Assembly (NCBI GenBank): GCA_001600415.1
Contig: BCJX01000001.1
Location: forward strand, 3,454,752 to 3,518,751
Direction: 5' to 3'
Length of the DNA stretch: 64,000 nt
DNA from: Pascua guehoae
Taxonomy: Eukaryota > Basidiomycota > Tremellomycetes > Trichosporonales > Trichosporonaceae
A program made the translations under genes and the position numbers. This document shows positions 23,401-34,204 of this stretch, piece after piece (positions within the stretch are counted from its first letter, which is position 1; each line of letters opens with the position of its first letter). Below the pieces are notes generated by a model. The model saw nothing but the letters and a program-made list of their open reading frames with translations. It had not been told where the DNA came from and searched no databases.

Positions 23401-26262
23401 CGTCGGACGCCGAAGACTTGTTTGATGACTCGTTTGCCGATACCACCTTGGACAAGTCGTTTGGTAATCGTTCCTTCGGTAAGACTTCGGCCAACAATGC
23501 CATTCAAACGCCGGCTACCGCTGAGGCGGTGGACGAACCGTACGACTCGGAGGACGAATCCGATGAGACGGAAATCGAAGAGCCACTCGAGATGCCGCCG
23601 ACCATCGGCCGCGAAGTACGTGCTGGCAGCCCACGTATCCCATCGCTCGAGCTGGGAGACCTCTCTATTGAGATGTCCAAGGACGAGTCCGACGACGATC
23701 TCCATGAATCAGCCGCCAAGCCTCCGACGACACCGTCGAGGGATATCATGGTAACCGCCCCCTCGCCTTCTCCTTCTGCACCAACGCGTCTTGACGGTAG
23801 TGTGAGCTCGGCGGGCACCAGCACCCCGCGTGCCACGACCCCAACGCGTTCGTCCTTTGGTTCCAGCACGCCAACTCGGAGTGGGCCTTCTCGTCCCCCT
23901 GCCTACTCGCCGCTCGCTGGTGCTCCCATCTCGGCATCGTCGAGTGGTAGCGACCTCAACCCCACCTACTCTCCTATCAAGGACTCGAGCGAGGGGTCGA
24001 CGACTCGTGTACGCCAGCGGTTCTCGCGTGAGCTCATCCGCGAGGCAGTAAACCAGCGGTATGAGGCGACCCGCCCCGCGTCTATGATGGAGTCGCGTAT
24101 CCCTTCGCCTGCCAAGCACGCGCGCGCGTACTCGGCGTCGCCCGCTGTTACCGTGTCGTCCACTACCTCAAGCTCACCATCGGCAACGTCTCCAGCGAGC
24201 AGCACTAGTGCCACTCCGCCGTTCAGCCCGCCATCGCCTGCATTCAAGAGCCACCACCGCAGTTCCACATCCTCACTTGACAAGGAGCTACCCCCGCCTC
24301 CAGTTGAGATCAAGGTCGCCCCCGCGTCGCCCCAAGGTACCCCGAAGCGGGCTGTCAACCGCAACTCGATTGCCATCAACAAGATCCGCGACGGTGGCAA
24401 TGACAGTCCAAAGTCTGCTCTTGACCGAATCATGACCACGTTTGGCAAGGATGGCGACATTTCACCCGACTCACCCAACGCGTCAACTGTGTCCAAGCCC
24501 ATGTCACGAGTCGTCGAGTCGCCCAGCAAACCGGCTCAGCCCGTGAGCATCCTTCGCAAGGCTGAGGTTGCAGAGCCACCAGTGGCAGGCTCAGTGTCTG
24601 GCTCGATTGTCAATGACCCCAAGGCTGTGGCAGCTGCGCGTCGCAACCGTCGCCGTAGTGCTAGTGTGGGCGACAATTCACCGACCAAGATTACTGGTCC
24701 GCGCCTGACACTTGGCATTGGCGACAGCGAGTCAATCCTCGAGTCGGTCAAGGATGAATTTGAGCACATTGGCTCTGGACGCGGCTACCGCGTTCGCGAG
24801 CAGCAGCGCCACGTCCGTGCCACGTACGCAGACAGCAGTGTGTCGTCACGCGCGGGCGACCTCGAGGGTGGCCGCGCATGGCGCGCGGTGCGGCGCCCAT
24901 CGGACATCAACGAGCACAGCCGCGAGTTACGTGCGGCACGGCAGCAGCAGGAGAGCGAGGGCAAGACGTCGGGTACCGTCTTTGTAAAGGTCCTCGGCAT
25001 CGAGTCGCTTGCGCTGCCGTTGCCGTCTCAGCAGACGCACTTTTGCATCACCCTCGACAACGGCATCGACTATATCCGAACGCCATACAGCGTGCTCGCA
25101 GACGGCGCGCGTGTCAACCAGGAGTTTAGTCTCGTCGAGCACGACAAGTTTGAGTTTTCGCTGTCCCTTGACATTCGCCGAGACACACACATTCTCAAGG
25201 CCGTACACGAGAAAAACAAGCCACCTCCTACCCCGGTACAGCCACAGCGCCTGCAGCCTCCTCGGGCGCAATCGCCGATCATTTCTTCCATTGGCTCGCG
25301 AACAGGCGGCGGCGGGTTCCGCTCGTTCTTTAGCTCGCCGCGCAAGAACAAGCATCAGCGTACACACTCGACGCCAGTGACAGTGGCACCACCACCACCA
25401 CCGCAGCCGCTGCCGCAGCCACGACGCGAGCCGGCCCCACTGACAATTGCCAACTACTTTGTCAGCGACACCAGCTCGACTGTGGCCAAGACGCACATTG
25501 CGCTCGAACCCATTATTCGACAATGTGAAGCCAAGGTGCTCGAGATCCGGTATCCAATGTTCGCAATGTTCAAGTCGCCCCCTCAGCCGGATGGGACCAC
25601 ACCGCGCCAGCAGTTGGCCAAGATTACCATCCAAATTCTGCGCCTCCCACCACTCCCAGGGCTTTCTGCGGACCAGCTCCCAGGCTCCATTGACGAGACA
25701 CTCAAGGGCCTCCGGTACCAGCAGTGGCACCAGCACCCACATCACGAGGGCGTTCTCACGCAGGCTGGGGGCGACTGCCGGCTCCCGCGACGCCGCCTGT
25801 TGCGTCTCGTAGGCGGCTCGCTTGTTGCCATCAATGAAGTTACACGGAAAGAGGTTGCGTCCATCGACCTGCGCAAGTGCACGGCGATGACCGACTGCAA
25901 CGCCGACTTGCTGGGCCCACGCGACGAGTACGACCCGTATTCTGCCCGCCCGCGCAGCTTCCAGCTCACATTTACCGACGGCGAGACGATTACGTTTTCC
26001 GCTGACAAGGACGAGGACAAGGCCGTGTGGTGAGTTTGACACATGGCGTAGACCCCGCCCTCAGCCCACTGACACTTTGTCCAGGATGAACGCCCTCGCC
26101 AGTCTCATCGGCAAAATCCCGCCCAACCCGTTATGGGCCCAGCTCCTCGTCGAGCACGAGGCCGAGCGTGCGCGCGACTCCCGCCGTTCATCGGGCGCGA
26201 GCCGACGGAGCAAGGTCGGCGCGCCACGCCGCTCGAGTCGCGTACCCAGCCGGCAGCAGTAG
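20463..26262 (+). CDS. BUD4: BUD4-type septin-ring/anillin-like protein with PH domain
   Basis: Large scaffold protein expected at the bud neck and septum, where Bud4/anillin-like proteins organise septin rings. Two exons, 20463-26029 and 26085-26262, giving 1914 residues. Residues 1-1500 are low-complexity, rich in Ser, Pro, Glu and Arg, with many SP/TP sites and a 6-residue basic repeat (residues 186-227). The ordered part starts near residue 1503 with SGTVFVKVLGIESLALPLP and continues through a Bud4/anillin-type C2-like region (FCITLDNGIDYIRTPY). A PH domain starts near residue 1762 (HEGVLTQAGGDCRLPRRRLLRL) and ends with the Trp helix DKAVWMNALASLIG, which the intron splits inside the Trp codon. 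The ATG at 20463 is the first in the frame; codons before it lack an ATG. The basic tail is Arg/Ser-rich. Assignment rests on the C-terminal third. Confidence 0.88.
21018..21143 (+). repeat. Seven 18-bp coding repeats in the BUD4-type gene
   Basis: Seven tandem units of six codons with consensus (V/A)(D/E)RKAS encode a basic, Ser-containing repeat (residues 186-227). The RKxS core resembles a basophilic kinase site, so it may be a multisite phosphorylation patch; that is an inference. Confidence 0.9.
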
Positions 26263-27766
26263 CGAGTAGAGAGTGTACATGTACAGTAAAGCGTGCGTGC
26301 AGGCACGCGGCGCCGCCTTGTGTTCCCCCCCAACCCGTTTCCCGACCCAACTCCCAACAACCAAACCCAAATCCCAAACCGCCAAACTCGAGAGCGATCA
26401 GTCAAACTCTTTTGCCTGCTGCCAGCCGCGGGGCCGCGGGCATGCAGGCGGCACGGACTCTTTTTGCGGGAATAAGACAAAACTCTTTTTTTTTTCATCT
26501 AGACTGGTCTGGTGCCTTGTACATGTGATGGAATGTTTGTTTCGCTACAGGTGTCGCCAAGGTGGGGGAGTATCGTCTCGAGGTTAACCAGGTTGTGGGA
26601 AATCTGGAGCCCACAAACGAGTTTGGTAGCATGAGCTGCCACAACCTGCGCTGATGGTGACTGACCAATCAACGCGGCGAAGCTCTGGTGGCTGATTTCC
26701 AAATCATCGGCGGGGTAGGAAAGTGGTACTCCGCCTCCCTGCTACCTGCTACCCAGCTGCAAGGAGGTGCCCTCTGGGCGCGCGTGTTCGAATCACGTCT
26801 CCGTCGATTCATGTCCCGAGGGCCAGCGTGTGGTGCTCGCATCGTTCCTTTTGGACCAGGACCCAAGAGAACGTCGACGACTGGATGCCTGCCGCCACCC
26901 GCCACCAACATTTCGCGTCCCGTCCCTGGCTTCTTCGATCCCTCGGCCTCCCGTTTGTTGACACGAGGATTCAGCATGGTACGGGACAGAGTGTTGGTGG
27001 TCTTGACCTATTATGCCTGGCGTGAGCTTGGCTACTTACCATCAGGTGCCAAACGCCACACTGTCTCAACGCTGTCGACCACCCCTCGCACTTGCAGAGC
27101 CCAACACAAACCAGCTGTGCCATGCACCTACCCCAACCACTGCCACTGCCACTTCTGCCACTGCTGCCACTGCTACCACTGCTACCACTGCTGCCACTAC
27201 CGGCAACTACCTACACTCCTGCACTGCCGCCCACTACCGACACTCCTCCACTGCCGACATCTGGCACAATAGGCGACTCGGCCACAACACCCAAATATTG
27301 GCTCTCCCGCACCGGTTGGCAGAAAGGTATGGTATGGTGCATTTACGGACATAACGACTTAGGCCTACTATGCACAGCCCCTATCGGGCCAGTTAGGAAG
27401 TTACGGGTGCGATTTTTGCGGCATGCGATTGCGGGGAGCGGGTGCGATTGCGATTGCGATGTTTTGGGATGGTGGGGGTGGATGCGTCTTGTTGCTGGGT
27501 GATGGCGAGATGACGAGGCGATCAAGAGACCAAGGATACGAGGATACTATCGTCCGACGCGCGGGGGACGCAATAGGGCGAGCGGGGGTAGAGTAGGGGA
27601 GGGTGGGGGGATAAATCTAATGGTGGGAGGGAGTGAAACTTGGTTTCCTTGTGGCTTTGCCTCTTTTGCAGGTCGTTGGTTGTTGATTGTTGGTCGTTTG
27701 GTCGCTTGGTCGCTTGGTCGCTTTTCGCACTGCGCTCGCTACACTAGCCCACACGAGGGCGACCGT
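26263..27766. other. Convergent intergenic region
   Basis: 1.5 kb between the stop codons of the BUD4-type gene and the CCCH gene. It holds a CTGCCA/CTACCA microsatellite (27138-27199) and G-rich tracts (27540-27640). No coding frame is supported. Confidence 0.6.
27138..27199. repeat. CCACTG(C/CTA) microsatellite
   Basis: Tandem CCACTGCCACTG/CTACCACTG units of 6-9 bp, interrupted by single changes. It is intergenic. Confidence 0.8.
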
Positions 27767-30586
27767 CTAGGCGCGCGACTCCTCGCCGTGGCCGTTCGGG
27801 AGGTCCTTGAAACGGCACGTGTCGCCAAACGTGCACCGCTCGCCACGGGGACAGCGGTGGCTGCGTGTCAGTGGAGGTTCATACCGCAGTCTAGGCGAGC
27901 AAAGGCAAGCGTCGCAGAGCAGGGGAGTATTTGCCTCAACTTGAGAGTTGGCTCGACTGGAGTGGACTCGCTCGCCACGTGTGCCGGTCCCCGTGCTCCG
28001 CTCGCTCCCTCCGCTCCCCACTTCGCGCTCGTACTCACCCATAAACACACTCGTCCTCGCTAAAGTGGCAGCGCTTGGAGCGCACATACGGACAAATGAT
28101 CTCCTTTGCGAGGCGCGCGAGCTCGTCCGTCTGGTCGTCGGTGAGCTTGTAGTGGTGCGCATACTCGCAGCCCTCGCGGTTTTTGCAGCCCCAGGGCGAG
28201 AGGTAGTAGCTGCGAGTGTTAGTGGGTATGTTTCTGGGGACGTGCGAGGGTATGTTGCTCGTTGGCGGGTAGTAGGTCATCGACTCACGTGTGGCACGGC
28301 CTGGGCTTGAGGTTGCGCACGGTGGTGACCGTGGCGGACCTAGCGGGGGTCTTGCCGAATTTCTTACCGACGGCGGCTTTGCGCTTGTCGTCTGCTTCGT
28401 CGTCGTCTGCGGCGCGGGCGCCACGGGTGCGTGGGCGACGGGGACGGGAGTCGACGACACCGTCCCACTCGATGATCTCGACGTCCTCGGCCGCCTCGGG
28501 CGTAGACGGCTGCGACTCCGAGTCGGCCTCGTCGTCGTCCCCTTCGCTGGCCTCGGCTGGCGCAGGAGCGGGAGCGGAGGCAGGAGCAGGAGCGGACGGG
28601 ATTGAGCGGAGGCGGCGCTTGGGTGACTTTGTGGGGTCTGCCCCATTGTCCTTTTCCTTTGCCTTGGCAGTGGCGGTGGCGTTTGAGTTTGCGCTCACGT
28701 TGGTCGCCGCGGAAGTGGCGCCACCCTGTCCGTTCGAGTTGGGGGCTGCGGCGGTGCCGTTGGCAGCGACCTGGGATGGCTTTTCAATGCGCGTGCTCCG
28801 GAACAGGTCAGGGAGCCCCGCGACGCGCGAAGTCCACGAGCGGAGCTGCGGTGCAAGGTCCGAGTAACCCTTGAGCAGAACGAGCTTGTTGAGACCTGAC
28901 GTCGTCTCGAGTGACGACAGGACAGTGGCATAGCTGTTATCGTGGCTGGCGCCGAGGAAGATGGTTCCGCACTGGCGGTGGTTGGCGTAGAGCTTTAGGT
29001 GCTCGCGGATCTTTGCGTCCGCAGCCTCCTTGACATGGCCGGCATCGACGACTGAGGCGGAGTTAGCGAGGTTGGAAACTTGGGTTGAAAGGGTGGGGTT
29101 TGTCTCCCTCCCCCTGCCTCCGAACAGTCCCGGTGCACGGGCACGGACTCCCGCGTGTCCGAAGACTCAGGACTCACCACTGAAGAGGTCGTGCGCGCTC
29201 GAAAAGCCCTGCCAGAACGAGTCGTACATGGTCCATGACGGCACGCTCCCCGCCTTAAGGAGGGCGTTGCCGAGGCCGTGCCGGTTCACAAAGACCTGGA
29301 CGACAACCTGCCCGAGGTCCCGGGTGGGAATGTCCTTGTCGTCGCCAGAGAGGATCCTGGTGGCGAGCCCAGGGAGGGCCGAAACGAGCGCCCGGGCCGC
29401 CTGCTGGCCACCCGCAAAGCCCTTGCGGAGGTACTCGTCTTGGAACTGCGGTATCAGCAACATGTCTCCGTCTTGTTCCACAGCATGTCACCGGGCGTCC
29501 GAGAGAGCTGGGCAGCAAGCCATGCGCTTTCGTGCTCCTCGGACCGTGTCCACGCCACCATTCCACACTCACAATCAGTCCGTCGCCGTCGAGAAGGACA
29601 GCAGAGAATGGCTGGCCGTCAACGGGTTCTTCGTTGCGTGCGGTGACGACCGCGTCGAGGCGGCGGCGCTCGCGGTCGCAGCGCTGCCACTCGCCGCGCC
29701 AGAGCTCGACCTCTGCACGGAGACGGATAACCTCGTCGTTCTGGGCCATGAGGGGGTTGAGGATGCCGGTGAGGGCATTGAGGTGGTGCATTGCCTGGGC
29801 GGCGGGGTCGGCCGTGAGCGGGGACGGACGGGGGCGTCCGATGGGCGAGGGGAAGCTCGAGTCGATGAAGAGGTTTGTCGAGAGGTTCGTGGACAGCGGC
29901 GGCGGGGGCGGCGCGGTGGGGACTGAGTTTGTCGACCCGCCTCGGCGCATGCTAGAGTCGCGCACACGCGACGAGCCGCGCCACTCGTCGTCTACGGGCC
30001 ACCGCGACGGCGAGTCGGCGCGGTTTCCTACAGTGCCGCCAATGCCGCCAATACCGCCGATGGCCGTACCGCCAAGTCCGCCGCCGACCGAGCCGACCGA
30101 ACCGAGGCCGACGGTGGCGCCGATGGGGTGCGATCCCACTGTCGGACCCGCACTCACTGGGGCTGGGGGGATACCAAACCGGCCAAACCTCGAGCGGTCG
30201 AGGTCGAGCTGCCGCTGCCCGTGCGCCATGAGCGCCGAGAGGTCGAGCTCGTCGTCGCCCGGGTTCACGCTAGAGTTGGACGTCGGGTGCATGGCCGGCG
30301 TGCGCGGGCGGGTCACAAAGGATGCCGAGCGCGAGTGGGCGTGGTGGTGGTGACTCTGGACGTGGGATGGGGGCAGTGCACCGGGTGTGCCCGACAGTCC
30401 AGAACCAGACCCCGACGACCCCGACCCAGTGGTGCCAGAACCTGCGCCAGACCCCGACCCCGATCCAGACCCAGACCCGACGGACGCGGACGAGACGTGG
30501 CCGCTGGCACCGTTGCCGCCGGTAGGTTCACCGATCGCCCCGTGTGGCGACGGCTGGGGCGACGACGAGTGCTTGCGCGCGTCCAT
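27767..30586 (-). CDS. CCCH zinc-finger protein with NYN/PIN-like region (fungal DUF7923-type)
   Basis: Predicted RNA-related protein of a fungal family that joins a 'LLDGDGLIF' domain to C-terminal CCCH fingers. Exons in transcript order: 29573-30586, 29178-29445, 28289-29051, 28039-28209 and 27767-27860, giving 769 residues. Residues 1-240 are disordered, with Gly/Ser repeats. The central domain starts near 328 with AVLLDGDGLIFQDEYLRKG, and includes TRDLGQVVVQVFVNRHGL, the segment VVDAGHVKEAADAKI and CGTIFLGASHDNSYA; the acidic residues suit a nuclease-like fold. After an acidic Ala/Pro linker come the fingers: C680-x9-C690-x5-C696-x3-H700, C721-x7-C729-x6-C736-x3-H740, and a third cluster C742-x5-C748-x5-C754 that lacks the final His. 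The first finger is cut by an intron. Domain name from memory of the family; nuclease activity is not proven. Confidence 0.82.
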
Positions 30587-31911
30587 GACCGCGACGGGAG
30601 GATGACGACGGGTCGATTACGCTTGCTGATACTAGACTTGAGAGCTCGACACTGTGGCGGCGGTCGCTGGGGGGGATGATTCCCAGCAGTGTCCACAGGT
30701 TACGATGAGGCGATAGACAAGACTTGGCCTTTGTTGAGGAGGAGATGTGCGTGACTATATGGAGTGGGGTGTTGAATAAGTTTGGAGATCAAAGCTGCTT
30801 GTGGTATGTATGTCTGGCAGGCGTGCAGGCAGGCACTCTCTACTGGGGCGGACCTAGCTACCTGGTGCGGTGCTGCTCGTTGATACCGCAAACACTCGGT
30901 GTGGCCGGATGGGATCGAAAAAGTTGCTGCTTCTTGGCTCGCAAGAGTGGAGGTCACACTACCCCTAATCTGTCGCATGGCAGTCGCGTGCAAGCCTCGT
31001 GGCCTTATCAGTACCACGTGCTCTTTGTTTCTTCCAGATCAGGATTCTACGCGTCATTCTTGGTTTAGTGTGGGGCTCCGTTGTTGACATTTGAGAGAAG
31101 TGATTCGAGACGAAACTGAGCACGTCATTGATGAGCAAAGTTGTGGCGAATACTCTTACCAAGCATGCCATGCAAACAGACAGTAGTATTACTCCTGTTC
31201 TCCTGCCTGGGCCCCCCCTGCCCTCTTGGCCCCTCTTGGCGACTGCAGGTGCAGACGGACGGTGCAGACAAGACTTCCCGATACGCGCTTTTAGGGGCTG
31301 TAACAAGCGCCAGTGACATGTGGGGGGCAGTCCCCATGATTGTCTGTTGGGTCTGATGTGATGGCGGAAGATGGCGTCGACGGACAGATCTCATACTGCT
31401 CACACTGCGGCATGGCCGGCACGGGCAGATGAGCAATACTACATCCATATGATAATTGACTGTCTTGCATGTCTTGGCCGGTGAATGAAACTGTTACCCA
31501 GGTGACCATCAAACTATGCAACAAAGGTAGTGTGGCCAGTGTTGACCGTTGCCCGCGCGATGGGCGAGACCTTTGCGCGTTGTGCCGTGATATCTGTAAA
31601 CTCTATCCCTCCCAGTACCACTTTGCCATACGCCGCCTGCATGCCCCGCCCAGCCAAGCCATGGCGCGATTCTTCGTCGTAGCATAAGCACGCACACTGT
31701 CGGCTGTCGGTAGCTCTCCCCGACTACCGTGCCTTGGACCCAGTCTTTGCGCCATCGCCCCCCAACCTTCCTTCCTTCCTTCCGTGCTGGCTTGGGCTCT
31801 TTACATATATCATACTACCCCCCACCACGTCGCCTCTCTTCCACCCAGTTTGCTCTTTCTCTCTCTCACTCATAACTCTTCTTCGCTACCCACAACACAC
31901 ATCCATCCACA
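30587..31911. promoter_or_regulatory. Divergent promoter region CCCH / peroxiredoxin
   Basis: 1.3 kb between two divergent starts. The peroxiredoxin side has a CATATATCATA element (31804-31814) about 100 bp before its ATG and a CT-rich leader. The rest has no recognised feature or coding frame. Confidence 0.5.
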
Positions 31912-33398
31912 ATGGCTCTCCTCCTTGGTGACACTGCCCCCAACTTTGACGTACGTCACTCGTCCCTAACCCACCCCACCACGCTCGTGCGGGGCTCAAT
32001 GCCGGTGCAGCGGGTGTGCACGGCCACCTCGGGCCGGCGTGCTCGTGCCAGCCGCAGTGCCCGAGCGTATGTCCGAGCTCGTCGTCTGTAATGTCCCAAG
32101 CTTGCCATGCTCTACACTCTCCTCCCCACCTTCCTTTACTCCCTCCTCTGTCGAATGCGACCTCCCCTACCTCATTGTCAGCGCCGTCGTCGTCGCCTTC
32201 CTCCACACCAAACCTCCCCCTCTCCGAACTACTACTCACCACGCAGGCCGAGACGTCCAAGGGCCCCATCAACTTCCACGACTACATCAAGGGCTCGTGG
32301 GCGATCCTCTTCAGCCATCCCGATGACTACACGCCCGTCTGCACCACCGAGCTCTCGGCCGTCGCTCTCTCGCACGCCGACTTTGAGTCGCGTGGTGTCA
32401 AGGTACGTCCCGAGTGGGAGATGTGGCGTGGAACACGAGCTGACGCGACCTTCCTTCCTTACCTGGGTCTGTTCTTTTCCTTCCTTCCTTTGCTGGTTCT
32501 GTTCTTTTCCTTCCTTCCTTTGCTGGATTTGTTCCTTTCCTTGCTTCCTTTCCTTCCTGTATCCGCTTCTTCCTTTGCCTCATCTACCGACCCTCTCACT
32601 CTACTATGCTTCCACCTCCAGCTCATCGGCCTGTCCGCCAACGACGTCTCGTCGCACCACGGCTGGATCAAGGACATTGACGCCCTGACGGGTTCGTCGC
32701 CCCTCGACTTCCCCATCATTGCCGACAAGGACCGCAAGATTTCGACCCTCTACGGCATGCTTGACAAGCAGGACAAGACCAACGTCGACGCCAAGGGGTG
32801 AGTCGCGCGGGTGTACGGCTGCACATTTCCTGTTCTGTCAGCCGCCGGTATTCGGCACGACGCACGTTGTTGCTCCTCCTCACATTCTCTTGGACATCCA
32901 CTGACTCGCCAGTATCCCCTTCACTGTCCGCTCAGTCTTCATCAGTACGTACTAGCTGCTGTTGCTCTTGCGGGACCATAGCTGACGCCTCAGTCGACCC
33001 CAACCAGGTCATCCGCCTGACGCTCACGTACCCCGCGTCGACTGGTCGCAACTTCCCCGAGATCCTCCGTGTGATTGACTCGCTCCAGCTCGGCGACAAG
33101 CACAAGATCACCACCCCTGCGTGAGTCGTTGTCTCGCTGTGCCCTGCGGCTTGTCGCACATGGTCCCACGTGTGCCAGGTGTCCCACAGCCACCCGTGTG
33201 CACGTCCACAATGTCGAGCTGTCGACTGACACCCACAGCAACTGGCAGCCCGGAGACAAGGTCATTGTCCACCCCTCGGTCCAGGGCGAGAAGGTCAAGG
33301 AGCTCTTCGGTGACGACGTCGAGACCGTCTACCCCTACCTCCGCTTCACGTCGGACCCGTCCAAGAAGCAGGCCGCCGCTGCCAACGGCTCCAAGTAA
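31912..33398 (+). CDS. 1-Cys peroxiredoxin (Prx6 type)
   Basis: Thiol peroxidase that reduces hydrogen peroxide and organic hydroperoxides. Exons: 31912-31950, 32247-32402, 32622-32797, 32913-32944, 32994-33120 and 33239-33398, giving 229 residues. The active site SHPDDYTPVCTTEL carries the peroxidatic Cys45 with Pro/Thr of the PxxxTxxC motif. It is the only cysteine in the protein, which fixes the 1-Cys class. The C-terminal arm TPANWQPGDKVIVHPSV is typical of Prx6 proteins. The N-terminus MALLLGDTAPNFDAET begins directly with the domain, so there is no mitochondrial presequence (unlike yeast Prx1). A cytosolic place is likely. Intron 1 is 296 nt, unusually long here, and intron 3 carries a 30-bp repeat. 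The reductant is not visible from the locus. Confidence 0.94.
32452..32551. repeat. 30-bp pyrimidine repeat inside a peroxiredoxin intron
   Basis: About three tandem units of 30 bp (core CTGGTTCTGTTCTTTTCC) lie in intron 3 (32403-32621) upstream of the acceptor. They lengthen the polypyrimidine part of the intron. Confidence 0.8.
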
Positions 33399-34204
33399 AA
33401 ACGCAAAACGCAAAAGTATAGCAGACGTTGCATGTGCGGTAGAGTCTGTTGGCGTACGTAGTTGTTAACATGGATAGAACACCCTTCGAGGTGACCAATG
33501 TGATGAAGTTTGTTATCGTCACGCCGTTACGGCAGGCAATGTCGTGCCTTGGATGTATCCAATCATCAAGGCCCCAAGTACATACATGAAGAAGTGCGAC
33601 GCTGCCCAGACAGTAGTTTGTTAGTGTCGAAAGATGAGCGGTGCCGAACATGGTCCGAGCTTGGCATAGCCCATAACCCACCACCAACGCAACGGCAAGC
33701 AGAAATTTCGGGGCGACATCACCCACTCGTGACAGAGACGGTCCTCTCGCCTTCAGTTACACAACAAGACTCTCGCATCTCGCCTCGAGCTATGGGATGC
33801 CTCTAAACCCAGGTGCATACTAATACCGACGCTAGCAGATGGAGCCGAATGATAGAGAGATCGAAACAGACCTGACCGTGCTGTGGTGGTTGTAGGTGTG
33901 GTGGTGGCGGTTACGGTGTCGCTGCGACGGAAAGCCGGTGCAATGATAATGCCTAAATGAGATGAGGGTGGTGGTGGTGGTGATGGTGGTGGTGTTTTGA
34001 GTTAGCCGTGGTGTTGGGGTCGTTGGGGTGGGGGATGGGAATGAGGTGGGGGGTGGGGTAGGATGGGCAGGATGGGGGCCATGACGGGTATGTGCCAGGG
34101 GTATCTATATCGTCTTCTCGCTGTCTCGACTCGCAACTCGGGGTACTCTTCACACTCGGGCGACTGTCGTCTCCTCGCGTCGCCGCTCATTTCCACACGA
34201 TTAC
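33399..34204. other. Convergent intergenic region
   Basis: 806 bp between the stops of the peroxiredoxin and deubiquitinase genes. It includes a GGT/GAT microsatellite (33967-33993) and a G-rich stretch (34015-34080). Confidence 0.65.

Noticed and set aside
24927..26042. 371-codon minus-strand frame
   Set aside because: Antisense shadow of the conserved anillin-like/PH part of the BUD4-type gene.
26780..26812. T-arm-like piece GCGTG-TTCGAAT-CACGT
   Set aside because: Stem pairs partly, but no matching 5' acceptor, D-arm or anticodon arm upstream.
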